A stretch of DNA of 64,000 bases from Sulfurimonas sp. (GCA_021648465.1 JAKISR010000001.1:31095-95094), one strand, 5' to 3'; shown: positions 54,528 through 63,666, numbered from the stretch's first letter. Numbers and translations: made by a program. The notes: generated by a model from the sequence alone, not told the origin.

Positions 54528-55229
54528 TTAACTCTTCATTGCATCAATAAAAGACTTATATATTTCTTCAAGCTCTAAATCTTGTTCAAGAAGTTCTTTG
54601 TTGTCTTCAACTAAAATATGTTCCAATACAGCAACTCTTTTTAGTAGATATTCAAACATCTCTTTATTAATATCTGGAAGCATATTATGCATAAAAGGGT
54701 CTTTACATCTACCTTTTTCTATTACATGAGCTGGAATTCCAATAGCAGTTGCATTATCAGGAACCTCCTTTACAACAACAGAGTTTGCTCCAATTTTAGC
54801 ATTTCTGCCAATAGTTATATTACCAAGAATTTTTGCTCCAGCACCAATTACAGCACCACTTCTAATAGTTGGATGTCTTTTACCTTTGGTTAGTGATACA
54901 CCTCCAAGAGTAACACCTTGATATATTAAAACATCATCTTCTATAATACTTGTTTCACCAATAACTACACCAAATCCATGATCAATAAAAAATCTTTTTC
55001 CAATTTTTGCAGCAGGGTGAATATCTATACTTGTAACAATTTGATTTAAACCCATTATGGCTCTAGCAAGACGCTTAAAATTTGCATTGTAGAGTTTATG
55101 TGCTATTCTATACCAAGCTATAGCCCAAACTCCAGGATAATTAAATATAAAATCTATTTTTGAATTTAAGGCAGGATCATTTTTACAAGCATTAGAAAAA
55201 TCATTTTTTATGTCAGTATAAAGTCCCAA
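54528..55229 (-). CDS. cysE: serine O-acetyltransferase
   Basis: 233 residues: IHPAAKIGKRFFIDHGFGVV, GVSLTKGKRHPTIRSGAVIG, GAKILGNITIGRNAKIGANS and VVVKEVPDNATAIGIPA mark the left-handed beta-helix acetyltransferase with the catalytic DHG/H. Acetylates serine for cysteine synthesis. It lies 17 bases after speA on the same strand. Confidence 0.94.
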   Translation of the reverse strand: MGLYTDIKNDFSNACKNDPALNSKIDFIFNYPGVWAIAWYRIAHKLYNANFKRLARAIMGLNQIVTSIDIHPAAKIGKRFFIDHGFGVVIGETSIIEDDVLIYQGVTLGGVSLTKGKRHPTIRSGAVIGAGAKILGNITIGRNAKIGANSVVVKEVPDNATAIGIPAHVIEKGRCKDPFMHNMLPDINKEMFEYLLKRVAVLEHILVEDNKELLEQDLELEEIYKSFIDAMKS

Positions 55230-55246
55230 AGTATTTCCTATAATTA

Positions 55247-57076
55247 TTAATTTGTGGTTCGTAAATAACCATTTTGTTTTAAAAATAGTTCTAATTTTGC
55301 AAGTGTATCATTTTTTTCTTTTTCTGTTGCAAAAATAGAGCAAGATAGGTCACTTTTAAGCTTATTTGATATATTTATTATATTATATCCTAGTGACTCT
55401 AGTATATTTAGAATATTTTTAGATTCAACAGCATTTATAATCTCATAAGAATTATCACTAATTTTAATAGTGTATTCATTTGGATGAGTAAATAAATTAT
55501 GATTCATTCCTAAAGTTTCTTGATATGCACCAACATTAAAAAAACCTAAAAAATAATCTTCTTTATCTAAGTTAACATCATGCAGATAAAGTGGTTTTTC
55601 AGGATTAAAACCAATTTCTCCGTCACTGTCACATGTTATATCCCATAAAGAGGCGGCACGAAGAGGTATTGTGTTTAGGTGATGTAGTGGCATTACGGGA
55701 AAATGTTGATTTAATCCCCAGTAATCTGGCAAACTTTGAAATATTGAAGCATTAATAAGGTAACGCTCTTGTAGTTTAGTTTGAAGTTGTTCTAGCTCAT
55801 TTGTAGGATTTGCTGATTTTAAATATAGTGCTTTTCTTATAATATTATGAACTAAAATCTCAGCATTTGAACGATCTTGTAAATCTATATAACCTAAATC
55901 AAATAGTGTTAAAAGTGATTCCATATGGTCGAGTGCATCATGTAGATATTCTATACAGTTTGAATTATTTAAAAATTTATTTAACTCTACTAACTCCTCT
56001 ATAAGAGGTGGATTTTTAGTTTTAAAATTTAGTAATTTTTCTCTATAGTCTTGTGTAAAAAGTTCTAACACAGGAGTGATTAAAACAGCATGTGAAGCTA
56101 CAATAAATCTTCCTGATTCTGTAAAAATATTTGGATGTTCAACATCTTTAGCATCCATAATCTCACCAAGTAAAAATACAACTGAACTAGAAAATTCATC
56201 AATAGAATAGTTTCTAGATTTCGAGTGAGTATGTTGATCATACTCTACAGCTAAGCCACCACCAATATTAATATTGTTAAGCTTATTGGCACCCATTTTT
56301 TTAAGTTCTGCATATATATTTCCAGACTCTCTTAGAGCTTTTTTAAGAGGTGCGATATCTGACATTTGAGATCCAATATGAAAATGAATCATATTTAAAT
56401 ACTCTAGTAAATTTGCCTCCCTTAAAAGAGTTACCGCTTCAATAATTTCAGTAGAAGTGAGTCCAAATTTTGCATCCATTCCACCACTTTTTGCCCAAGT
56501 TCCACTACCAATACTATGAAGTCTAACTCTTATACCAATATTTGGAATTTTTAAACTAGATTCCTTAGAGACCTCTATAATGGTTTTTAACTCCCTAAGT
56601 CCTTCTATGATTAAAGTAATGTTATATCCACATTGGGCAGCTATAAAACCAAGAGTAATCATCTCCCTATCTTTAAAGCCATTAACGGTAATATTCGCTT
56701 CACTTGGCACTTTACTCATTGCAAGAATCAATTCTGCTTTAGAGCCAGCTTCTAGTCCATAGTTAAACTCTTTACCTTCGGAAGTTATTGCATCTATGGC
56801 ATTTGGAAATTGATTAACTTTTAGTGGAAAAACAGCATTAAAACTGCCTTTATAGTTATTATTTATAATAGCTTTATCAAAATATGAATAAAGAGTTTTA
56901 ATTTGTCTTTTTATCAAGTGAGGAAACCTAAGCAATAAGGGACCTCTAACTTTATTTGAACGGATCTCTTCAACAATTTGTAAAAGTGATGGCATAGATT
57001 TATAATTAAGTTTAATCTGACCATCTTCAATAACAAAGTTTTTATTTGACCAAATATTTAAACCAAAATTATTCAT
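55247..57076 (-). CDS. speA: biosynthetic arginine decarboxylase
   Basis: 609 residues, large PLP decarboxylase of fold III: AVFPLKVNQFP with the PLP lysine K86, then IGIRVRLHSIGSGTWAKSGG, FHIGSQMSDIAPL, INIGGGLAVEYDQ and the C-terminal NVGAYQETLGMNHNLF. Makes agmatine, the first step to putrescine and, via the CASDH/NspC pair at 14696-17908, to spermidine. Located far from that pair. Confidence 0.95.
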   Translation of the reverse strand: MNNFGLNIWSNKNFVIEDGQIKLNYKSMPSLLQIVEEIRSNKVRGPLLLRFPHLIKRQIKTLYSYFDKAIINNNYKGSFNAVFPLKVNQFPNAIDAITSEGKEFNYGLEAGSKAELILAMSKVPSEANITVNGFKDREMITLGFIAAQCGYNITLIIEGLRELKTIIEVSKESSLKIPNIGIRVRLHSIGSGTWAKSGGMDAKFGLTSTEIIEAVTLLREANLLEYLNMIHFHIGSQMSDIAPLKKALRESGNIYAELKKMGANKLNNINIGGGLAVEYDQHTHSKSRNYSIDEFSSSVVFLLGEIMDAKDVEHPNIFTESGRFIVASHAVLITPVLELFTQDYREKLLNFKTKNPPLIEELVELNKFLNNSNCIEYLHDALDHMESLLTLFDLGYIDLQDRSNAEILVHNIIRKALYLKSANPTNELEQLQTKLQERYLINASIFQSLPDYWGLNQHFPVMPLHHLNTIPLRAASLWDITCDSDGEIGFNPEKPLYLHDVNLDKEDYFLGFFNVGAYQETLGMNHNLFTHPNEYTIKISDNSYEIINAVESKNILNILESLGYNIINISNKLKSDLSCSIFATEKEKNDTLAKLELFLKQNGYLRTTN

Positions 57077-57086
57077 ATAGAATTTA

Positions 57087-58814
57087 TTATATATGTAATT
57101 TATTATGAAAATATTTATCTACATCAAAATATATTTCACCATTTTGATTTTTAAAAGTAAGGAATGACTTATTAAATTCATTAAAATGTTTAATTCCCAT
57201 TATGGCGGATACAACTTTCATTCCTTTAATAAGATTGCAATGATAATTCCCTATCTCTCTCCCCTCTTTTATTACTAAATATGAAGCTCTTTTTTTCTCA
57301 TCTTGTGTTGCCATACCAACAGGGCATACATGTGAGCCAAAGCCAGAGCACATTTTAGCACGAATACATCCACCACTCATCATAAACCCTCTAGCAATAC
57401 CAACAGCATCAGCACCCATACACAAAGTAATTATAGCATCATCAGGTGTTAAGATTTTCCCACTAGCAATAATTTTAATATCTTGTCTAAGATCATGTTT
57501 TTTAAGTAAAGTATCTAGTACATAAAGTGCATTATTTGTAGTAAGTCCAACTGATTCCATAAGTTCAAGAGGGGCAGTAGCACTTCCGCCTTCCCCGCTA
57601 TCTACAGAGATATAATCTGGTATGTTTTTACCAGTTAATTTTCTTTTTACAATATCTTTTATCATTTTTTCCACTGCATTTGCATCAGATATTACTATTT
57701 TAAATCCAACAGGTTTTTTAGATATCATTTGTAATTTTTCTACAAAATCAAGAAGATGTTCAGTGGTATCTGCATATGGAAATCTATTTGGCGAAAAAAT
57801 ATCTTTCCCTTCTTCAACACCTCTATAATAAGCAATATCAGCAGTTACTTTAGCGGCTGCTAATTTTCCACCTGTTTGTTTTGCTCCTTGAGCAATTTTT
57901 ATCTCAGTCATACGACAAAATTTCATCACTTTTTCATATCTAAGTTCATCAAATGTTCCATCTTTATGACGAACACCATACAGTCCAGAGCTCATTTGAA
58001 AAATCATATTTGGAATATCATCTGGAACCTCTTTTGGAAAAGCTTCTAACGGAGCCTTCCAGTTTACACGAAACAGTACATGAGTTATAGTGTCATAAAT
58101 ATATGTATTTTGTGTTCTTTTATGAAGTAAGATATTTCTATACCATTTAATAGCAACTGCACGATTAAAGAAAAATGATGCTATTTTAAAAATAGTTTCT
58201 GCAAAAACAGTACTTTGTACTATCTCAAGGTAGTCACAATCCTTTAAATCTGGCTTATGAGTAAATAAATGATTCGATGTTAATGAACCCTCACCGGTAT
58301 TTATAGTTAATTTACTTTTATATCCAGCTATTGAAAATGCGCGTATAGCTTCTGGAGATAATGATCCATCACTCATAGCCGAACGAAGGATTGGTGTATG
58401 AGAAACAAAAGGTATCTCTCTGTTTTTACCAAAAGTAACAGAAGTGTCTTCACTAACTTCATCATCATTAAGAACATTTGTCGCATGTTTTATGATAAAT
58501 CTTGAACCAGTAAAGGGTTCTGTTACAGAAAAAGATTTATAATTTGGTTTATCTTTTGCAGCTGTATAAACCCAATCAACTTTATCTTTAGAATCATAAA
58601 ATGTCTCTTCTGCAAAGTATTGGCGAAGAGGTTCTCTTAAGCTTTCAAACAAATATCTTGCACGACCTATAACTGGGTAGTTTATAAGCAAAGCATGTTT
58701 TCTTTGGACATATTTATCGTAGATAAACAAGCAAAAAGTAGCGAAAATAGCTGCTAAAAAGAAAAACTCAATAAAATATATAAAAAAACTCCATGCCGTG
58801 TGTAGTAGCTCCAT
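57087..58814 (-). CDS. FMN-binding glutamate-synthase-like protein
   Basis: 575 residues with one N-terminal membrane segment (about 10-32) and the synthase domain of GltB: SDGSLSPEAIRAFSIAGYK, IAQGAKQTGGKL, DSGEGGSATAPLELMESVGL (FMN site) and an iron-sulfur cysteine set in GGCIRAKMCSGFGSHVCPVG. It lacks the glutamine amidotransferase domain. Membrane-anchored relatives are widespread but of unproven function. hisS ends on the adjacent base. Confidence 0.9.
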   Translation of the reverse strand: MELLHTAWSFFIYFIEFFFLAAIFATFCLFIYDKYVQRKHALLINYPVIGRARYLFESLREPLRQYFAEETFYDSKDKVDWVYTAAKDKPNYKSFSVTEPFTGSRFIIKHATNVLNDDEVSEDTSVTFGKNREIPFVSHTPILRSAMSDGSLSPEAIRAFSIAGYKSKLTINTGEGSLTSNHLFTHKPDLKDCDYLEIVQSTVFAETIFKIASFFFNRAVAIKWYRNILLHKRTQNTYIYDTITHVLFRVNWKAPLEAFPKEVPDDIPNMIFQMSSGLYGVRHKDGTFDELRYEKVMKFCRMTEIKIAQGAKQTGGKLAAAKVTADIAYYRGVEEGKDIFSPNRFPYADTTEHLLDFVEKLQMISKKPVGFKIVISDANAVEKMIKDIVKRKLTGKNIPDYISVDSGEGGSATAPLELMESVGLTTNNALYVLDTLLKKHDLRQDIKIIASGKILTPDDAIITLCMGADAVGIARGFMMSGGCIRAKMCSGFGSHVCPVGMATQDEKKRASYLVIKEGREIGNYHCNLIKGMKVVSAIMGIKHFNEFNKSFLTFKNQNGEIYFDVDKYFHNKLHI

Positions 58815-60026
58815 TTAAAATTCTCCTAATTTAATTATTTTTTCTGTTTTTGTTTCTAAATTTTTTATCCATATAGTACCATTTTTTATCTCATTTAAAC
58901 CTACAATTGCACAGAATTTTGCATTTACTTTATCAGCTGCTTTTAAATGTTTTTGTAAGTTTTTAGCTTTGTAGTCAATTATTACTTTGTCGTTTTTTCT
59001 TTTTTTATGTGCAAGTTTTACCATTAAATCAATGGCTTCTTCATCCATAGCACCAATAAAGTAACCATTTCTTAAATTTTCAGGCATTTTTATTAATTCC
59101 ATAAGCCTTTCTATTCCTATCGCAAAACCAACAGCAGGGGTAGAGCGGCCATCTAAAAATTCAACAAGTTTATCATATCTACCACCACCAGCAATTGCAC
59201 TCTGACTTCCTATCTCATCACTTACAAATTCAAATGCAGTTTTTGAGTAGTAGTCAAGTCCACGAACTAAGTTTGTATCTATTTCATAATTTATATTATT
59301 GTTATCTAAAATCTTTTTAAGTGTAGAAAAATTATCATCACAAGAGTTACATAGATTTTGTAAAAGTTTTGGTGCATTAATATATAATTTTTGGCACTTC
59401 TTATTTTTGCAATCAAGAACTCTAATAGGATTAGCATCTAGTCTTTTAACACAATCTTCACAAATTTTATTTTTATTTTTTTTAATAAAGTTTATTAGTT
59501 TAGTGCGATATTGGGGCATGCAATTATTATCACCAAGTGAGTTTAGTTGAAGTCTATAATCGATTCCAAGTTTTTTAAGTATATCACTTAGCATCATAAT
59601 TATAGTAGCATCTTCATACACACTATCAATACCAAAACTCTCAACACCAAACTGGTGAAACTGTCTTAGACGACCTTTTTGTGGGCGTTCATAACGAAAC
59701 ATAGAACCGTGATAGAAAAAACGGTGAACTCCGCCAGCCTTATCAAGTTTCTTTTGAATAAATGCACGAACAACACCAGCAGTTCCTTCAGGACGAAGAC
59801 AAACATCATTTTTGCCCTTATCTATAAACTGATACATCTCTTTTCCAACGATATCGCTAGACTCACCAACTGAGCGTTTAAAAAGAGCAGTCTCTTCAAG
59901 GAGTGGTGTTTCGATAAAATGAAAACCATATTTCTGTGCCACATCTGTAGCTGTATTTATGAAATATGTAAAACGTTCATAATCCTCACTTAAAATATCA
60001 TTCATTCCTCTAAGAGACTTAATCAT
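58815..60026 (-). CDS. hisS: histidyl-tRNA synthetase
   Basis: 403 residues: MIKSLRGMNDILSEDYERF, FIETPLLEETALFKRSVGES, motif 2 FRYERPQKGRLRQFHQFGVE, the HisA loop LVRGLDYYSKTAFEF and motif 3 GFAIGIERLMEL. All class II parts are present, so it is the functional copy. About 1.4 kb further on, a second hisS beginning (61424-61479) is cut off by an IS element. Confidence 0.96.
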   Translation of the reverse strand: MIKSLRGMNDILSEDYERFTYFINTATDVAQKYGFHFIETPLLEETALFKRSVGESSDIVGKEMYQFIDKGKNDVCLRPEGTAGVVRAFIQKKLDKAGGVHRFFYHGSMFRYERPQKGRLRQFHQFGVESFGIDSVYEDATIIMMLSDILKKLGIDYRLQLNSLGDNNCMPQYRTKLINFIKKNKNKICEDCVKRLDANPIRVLDCKNKKCQKLYINAPKLLQNLCNSCDDNFSTLKKILDNNNINYEIDTNLVRGLDYYSKTAFEFVSDEIGSQSAIAGGGRYDKLVEFLDGRSTPAVGFAIGIERLMELIKMPENLRNGYFIGAMDEEAIDLMVKLAHKKRKNDKVIIDYKAKNLQKHLKAADKVNAKFCAIVGLNEIKNGTIWIKNLETKTEKIIKLGEF

Positions 60027-60151
60027 CTGTATCCTTTGTTATAAGTTCGTAAGGATAGCGTTTTTTAGCTTTTGTCTTTTTGAAAAAATAGAATATCAAA
60101 TATAGTATTTTCAGATATTTGTTTCATTTGTATTTCAGCTGTGAAATGAGT

Positions 60152-60410
60152 TTAAAGTATTTTTTTACTCATATAAAGGACTGAAGTTTTATTTTTGGTT
60201 GTAAAATGGAGTTCATATATAGAGTTAATGATGCTCTCATCTATCCCACCTGCATTATCTTGTATGCTAATTGCATTTTTACTAACAAAAACTATAATAC
60301 AAGGCTGGTTTATTTCTCTTTGGATAAGCACATCTTGCGCATTTTGAATAAGGTTCAGTATCACTTGTGCTAGTTCATTTGGATAAGAGTAAAGAGAAAA
60401 GTGAAATGTT
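60152..60410 (-). pseudogene. histidine kinase fragment (ATPase domain)
   Basis: On the minus strand a frame runs from the IS edge: FHFSLYSYPNELAQVILNLI then QNAQDVLIQRE (N-box), ISIQDNAGGIDESI (G1 box) and LHFTTKNKT...LYMSKKIL. The glycine-rich GTGIGL of the G2 box that normally precedes YMSK is gone, and everything upstream (dimerisation and sensor domains) is missing at 60411. This is therefore a truncated and internally deleted sensor kinase. Confidence 0.75.
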
Positions 60411-60427
60411 CCCTATAAACTAGACAA
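60411..60427 (+). repeat. left terminal inverted repeat of the IS
   Basis: CCCTATAAACTAGACAA, exactly complementary to the sequence at 61407-61423. Confidence 0.92.
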
Positions 60428-60446
60428 TTACTAACTCAGCAAAAAC

Positions 60447-60965
60447 CTACTTATTTAAAGACTCTAAATTATACCTTTTTTCAAACTCATTTGGTGAAAT
60501 ACCATCTAAATAACTATGTCTTCTTTTTGGATTGTAGAACATCTCTATATATTCAAATATTTTAGATGCTGCAATTTCTCTAGTTTCAAATATTTGTTTT
60601 CTGACAAGTTCTTTTTTTATAGTTTTAAAAAAACTTTCTGCAACTGCTCCCCAAGGGCATTTCCTCACTTCGTTCAGGACACAATCGTAACAATTTCCTC
60701 GTCTGCTCATACTAAGAATAATATTATGCTTTTTTGCAAACTTCTTATAATCATAAGAGCTATATTGACTTCCTTGATTTGAGTATAGAATAACTTTATC
60801 ATCTTGCTTAACCTTAGATACTGCCATTAAATCTTTATGAATATTTCTATGACCATAAACACCTTTTGACTCTTTAATATGTATGAGTAATTCTTGATTT
60901 TCCAGCTCTCTATTTGAAATAGGCTGATTTAACCACTGATAGTATCCGCTACGGTGTACTTGCAT
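60447..60965 (-). pseudogene. IS3-family transposase orfB, deleted form
   Basis: 172 residues instead of about 280. MQVHRSGYYQWLNQPISNRE and GVYGHRNIHKDL are the normal beginning, then the text jumps to DDKVILYSNQGSQYSS, losing roughly 100 residues including the first catalytic aspartate (WxTDIT region). The second Asp is changed (SNQGSQY for SDxGSQY). 36 extra bases at 60648-60683 put CVLNEVRKCPWG into the CYDNAVAESFF motif. The last Glu (FFKTIKKE) remains. Cannot be active. Confidence 0.88.
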
Positions 60966-61083
60966 AACTTTACACAGTCTATGAACTACATAAAACTCAC
61001 TTTACTCTTTTATAAAAGTATATTTTAGTTTATGTGGTCTGCAAAGTACACCGAGGCCTTTTTTATCCTAATCTTGTTATGGA

Positions 61084-61341
61084 TTAGGACACACGTAAGA
61101 TGTCCCTCTCTTGTGTAATTCTTTTTAGTTTTTTTTGAAGTTTCTCTATCTCTGCATTTGAAGCATTTAATACTTGATGCCTTTGGATTGCCTCTGGAGA
61201 TTTAAATCTTTTTATCCAAGTTCTTAAAGAATCTGGATGCATACCTAATCTTTCTGCAGTATCTTTGATGCTATACCCATTTTTAGTAACTTGCTTTATA
61301 GCCTCTATTTTAAACTCTTAACTATATCCTATTCTTGCCAT
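61084..61341 (-). pseudogene. IS3-family orfA, nonsense-mutated
   Basis: The frame from ATG 61341 reads MARIGYS, a TAA (61318-61320) where a Glu codon is usual, then EFKIEAIKQVTKNGYSIKDT, AERLGMHPDSLRTWIKRF and KLQKKLKRITQERDILRVS, a typical orfA helix-turn-helix and leucine zipper. The end has also lost its usual DILKKAAAYFA frame. Dead. Confidence 0.85.
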
Positions 61342-61406
61342 TTTATAATTCTATTAAATCTCATAATGCTTAAACGTTATTTTATCTAAATTATTGGATT
61401 ATTATT

Positions 61407-61423
61407 TTGTCTAGTTTATAGGG
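61407..61423 (-). repeat. right terminal inverted repeat of the IS
   Basis: TTGTCTAGTTTATAGGG, perfect complement of the left repeat at 60411-60427. Confidence 0.92.
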
Positions 61424-61479
61424 GCGCTCCAGTCCTCACTTAGTATATTATTCATTCCTCTTGGTGATTTAACAATCAT
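61424..61479 (-). pseudogene. hisS: truncated 5' end of a second hisS
   Basis: Minus-strand frame from ATG 61479: MIVKSPRGMNNILSEDW, then the IS. Compare MIKSLRGMNDILSEDYE of the intact hisS. It overlaps the tmk stop by 11 bases, as expected for the standard tmk-hisS order. The similarity to the intact gene continues a few bases upstream into the tmk end (AATACAAATGAT against GATACAGATGAT). Confidence 0.8.
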
Positions 61480-62056
61480 TTGTATTCTTCATATTATCTA
61501 ATATTATTCTTGTTATTTCATTTATATTTTTTGTTGCGTCAATAGTTATAAGATCTAATTTAAGAAAGTTTGCTGCTTTTATCATAGCATCTTGTATTCC
61601 TAAAAGATACTCAACGCCTCTAAGCTCAATTCCATCAAGTTCTTTTTGAGAAAGTCTAAATTCTAATTCCTCTTTTGTAAGTTTTAATAAAAAAACCTTT
61701 TGAGGATATATGCCACCTGTAGCAAATTTATTTAAGTGAACTATAGCTGTCTCACTTATCTCACCTTGAATTAAAGCATAGGCAACGCCACTTACAACAC
61801 TTCTATCTGAAATAATTATTTTATCCATATTTGGTTCAATTACTTCTTTTATGTGTTCAGCACGATCAGCTAAAAATAGTAAAAATTCAGTTTTTTTACT
61901 TTGAGCTTTTGCACTTAAAACTATTTCACGTATCTCTTTACCTATATTTGTTGCTCCTGGTTCTTTGGTAATAATTGCATCTGGATAGTATTTTGAGATA
62001 CTACTAATTTGAGTACTTTTACCAGCTGTATCAATTCCCTCTATGGCAATGTACAT
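61469..62056 (-). CDS. tmk: thymidylate kinase
   Basis: 195 residues: P-loop EGIDTAGKSTQI (6-17), the DRSVVSGVAYAL block with the DRY-like motif, and LID FRLSQKELDG. Phosphorylates dTMP to dTDP. The P-loop TAGKS form is that of Campylobacterota. It overlaps coaD by 16 bases; AAGGAG lies just ahead of its ATG. Its end overlaps the hisS remnant. Confidence 0.94.
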   Translation of the reverse strand: MYIAIEGIDTAGKSTQISSISKYYPDAIITKEPGATNIGKEIREIVLSAKAQSKKTEFLLFLADRAEHIKEVIEPNMDKIIISDRSVVSGVAYALIQGEISETAIVHLNKFATGGIYPQKVFLLKLTKEELEFRLSQKELDGIELRGVEYLLGIQDAMIKAANFLKLDLITIDATKNINEITRIILDNMKNTNDC

Positions 62057-62532
62057 GAAGTCATACTCCTTATGATTTTTTGAACATCTCTTGGCAGTAG
62101 ATGTTCTGTTTTTCCATTAAATTTAAGTAGATTTCTTACAATTGAAGAACTTATAAAAGCATGTTTTAGCTTGGGCATCAAATAAACTGTTTCAATGCTA
62201 TCATCTAGAGAGTTATTTAAATATCCAAGTTGTAATTCGTATTCAAAATCACTTACAGCCCTAAGACCACGAATAATAATACTAGCTTCATGAGTTTTTG
62301 CAAGTTCTACGGTAAGGTTATCAAAACCAACAACTTTTACATTTTTTAAGTCACTAACAGCCTTTTTAGTCATCTCTATTCGTTCTTGTAGGGTAAACAT
62401 AGGTTTTTTATCTTCTGAGATAGCTACAGCGATTATCACTTCGTCAAAAAGTCTTAAAGCCCTTTCTACAATATCATAATGACCGTTTGTCACAGGATCA
62501 AAAGTTCCAGGGTAGAGTGCAATTTTATTCAT
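62041..62532 (-). CDS. coaD: phosphopantetheine adenylyltransferase
   Basis: 163 residues: ALYPGTFDPVTNGHYDIVER (nucleotidyltransferase TxGH), GLRAVSDFEYELQLGYLN and the ISSSIVRNL motif. Adds AMP to phosphopantetheine in CoA synthesis. Lies 9 bases after ubiX, in the conserved ubiX-coaD-tmk order. Confidence 0.95.
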   Translation of the reverse strand: MNKIALYPGTFDPVTNGHYDIVERALRLFDEVIIAVAISEDKKPMFTLQERIEMTKKAVSDLKNVKVVGFDNLTVELAKTHEASIIIRGLRAVSDFEYELQLGYLNNSLDDSIETVYLMPKLKHAFISSSIVRNLLKFNGKTEHLLPRDVQKIIRSMTSCTLP

Positions 62533-62541
62533 AATTTTATA

Positions 62542-63060
62542 TCATTCCCATCTTTTGTATAGATTATTTTCTATATTAAATAAATCAAACCACTTGCCAA
62601 TAATAAAATTTTCCATCTCATCAAGGGTATTTTGTTCTGAGTAATAAGCCATTACAGGAGGTGCTATAATAACACCAAGAGTTGCTAATTTTTGCATATT
62701 TTCTAATGCTATAGCAGAAAACGGCATCTCTCTTGGGGCAAGTATCAATTTTTTATGCTCTTTTATCATCACACTTGCACATCTAGTAATCAAATTATCA
62801 GAGATTCCACAAGCTATTTTTGCTAAAGTATTCATACTGCAAGGAGCAATAATCATAGCATCACTACCAAATGAACCAGAAGAGATACTTGCAGAAATAT
62901 CTTCATTATTATGATAAGTGATATTCATCTCTTTATCTAAAACCACTTCAGAGTTTTTTGTCATTATAAAGTGTTTATCTATCTCTTTTGGAAGTAATTT
63001 AAGTATCTTAAGACCTAAGTTTACTCCACTAGCCCCACTTGTAGCTATAAGTAACTTCAT
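62542..63060 (-). CDS. ubiX: flavin prenyltransferase UbiX
   Basis: 172 residues: MKLLIATSGASGVNLGLKIL (FMN phosphate loop), ISSGSFGSDAMIIAPCSMNT and KLILAPREMPFSAIALENM. Makes prenylated FMN for UbiD-type decarboxylases in quinone synthesis. A frame open to 63135 exists, but GGAG 9-12 bases before the ATG at 63060 and the family N-terminus set the start; the extra upstream residues belong to a mobA relic. Confidence 0.93.
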   Translation of the reverse strand: MKLLIATSGASGVNLGLKILKLLPKEIDKHFIMTKNSEVVLDKEMNITYHNNEDISASISSGSFGSDAMIIAPCSMNTLAKIACGISDNLITRCASVMIKEHKKLILAPREMPFSAIALENMQKLATLGVIIAPPVMAYYSEQNTLDEMENFIIGKWFDLFNIENNLYKRWE

Positions 63061-63111
63061 TTTTTCTCCGCTATGCTTTAGCATTGTTTTTTTTAATATT
63101 TTTAATATTAG

Positions 63112-63183
63112 CAGAAGAGATTTATCTTCTTCCATTCATGAACTTTTCCCACCTGCAAAAACAACGCAGACAAGATAAAACAT
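63112..63183 (-). pseudogene. mobA: relic of molybdenum cofactor guanylyltransferase mobA (5' end)
   Basis: Minus-strand frame from ATG 63183: MFYLVCVVFAGGKSS, TGA, MEEDKSLL. This matches the MobA nucleotide-binding start, CVVFAGGKSSRMGEDKSLL, with the Arg codon CGA changed to TGA and Gly to Glu. Nothing recognisable of MobA continues beyond; ubiX starts 51 bases later. About 24 codons remain. Confidence 0.65.
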
Positions 63184-63192
63184 ATATTTATT

Positions 63193-63666
63193 TTAAAAAG
63201 CAGTTTTGAGTAGGTTCATAGCGTCAGATCCACCCTCGCCTTGCACATAGTTTAAGATGATCGGCATAAATTTTGTAATCATACCAGCATCTAACCCTAA
63301 TGAGCTAAATTGATCGCCAACAGATAGTGCACTAACCGCTGTACCTGCTAAACCTAACAAACCAGAACTAGAACCACCTCCCATCATAGAAGATAGTGCA
63401 GGTACTGCACTTGTTAAAGATGATAAATTATCAGCACTCATCTTAGAAGCAGCACTTCCTAAAAGTGCAGCAGCACCTCCTGATGCTTGTGTAGATGTTA
63501 CGCCAAGACCTGAAGTAAGAGCGCCAATAAGCCCTGAACTAGTTGAGGCACTTGATGGTGTTACTGCCTCTGTTGCCATCTTTGTAATTGAACCAAAATT
63601 CATAGCTTGTACAGATGAGATAAGTGCTGTTGCTAGAAGCACAGCTGTAATTTTTGATAACTTCAT
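63193..63666 (-). CDS. exported DUF2780 family protein
   Basis: 157 residues with signal peptide (MKLSKITAVLLATALISSVQA). The remainder is rich in Gly, Ser, Ala and Leu: LTSGLGVTSTQASGGAAALL, then SKMSADNLSSLTSAVPALSS and LGLDAGMITKFMPIILNYVQ, the DUF2780 (VcgC/VcgE-like) pattern. Periplasmic, function unknown. Single gene. Confidence 0.82.
   Translation of the reverse strand: MKLSKITAVLLATALISSVQAMNFGSITKMATEAVTPSSASTSSGLIGALTSGLGVTSTQASGGAAALLGSAASKMSADNLSSLTSAVPALSSMMGGGSSSGLLGLAGTAVSALSVGDQFSSLGLDAGMITKFMPIILNYVQGEGGSDAMNLLKTAF

Larger units (their letters stand above)
60411..61423 (-). mobile_element. degenerate IS3-family insertion sequence
   Basis: 1013 bp bounded by perfect 17-bp terminal inverted repeats CCCTATAAACTAGACAA (60411-60427) and its complement (61407-61423). 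It holds an orfA/orfB pair typical of IS3, but both are broken: orfA has a nonsense codon and orfB an internal deletion, and the element is 200-400 bp shorter than usual. No target-site duplication is visible (left flank ATGTT, right GCGCT), which suggests rearrangement at one end. Confidence 0.9.
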
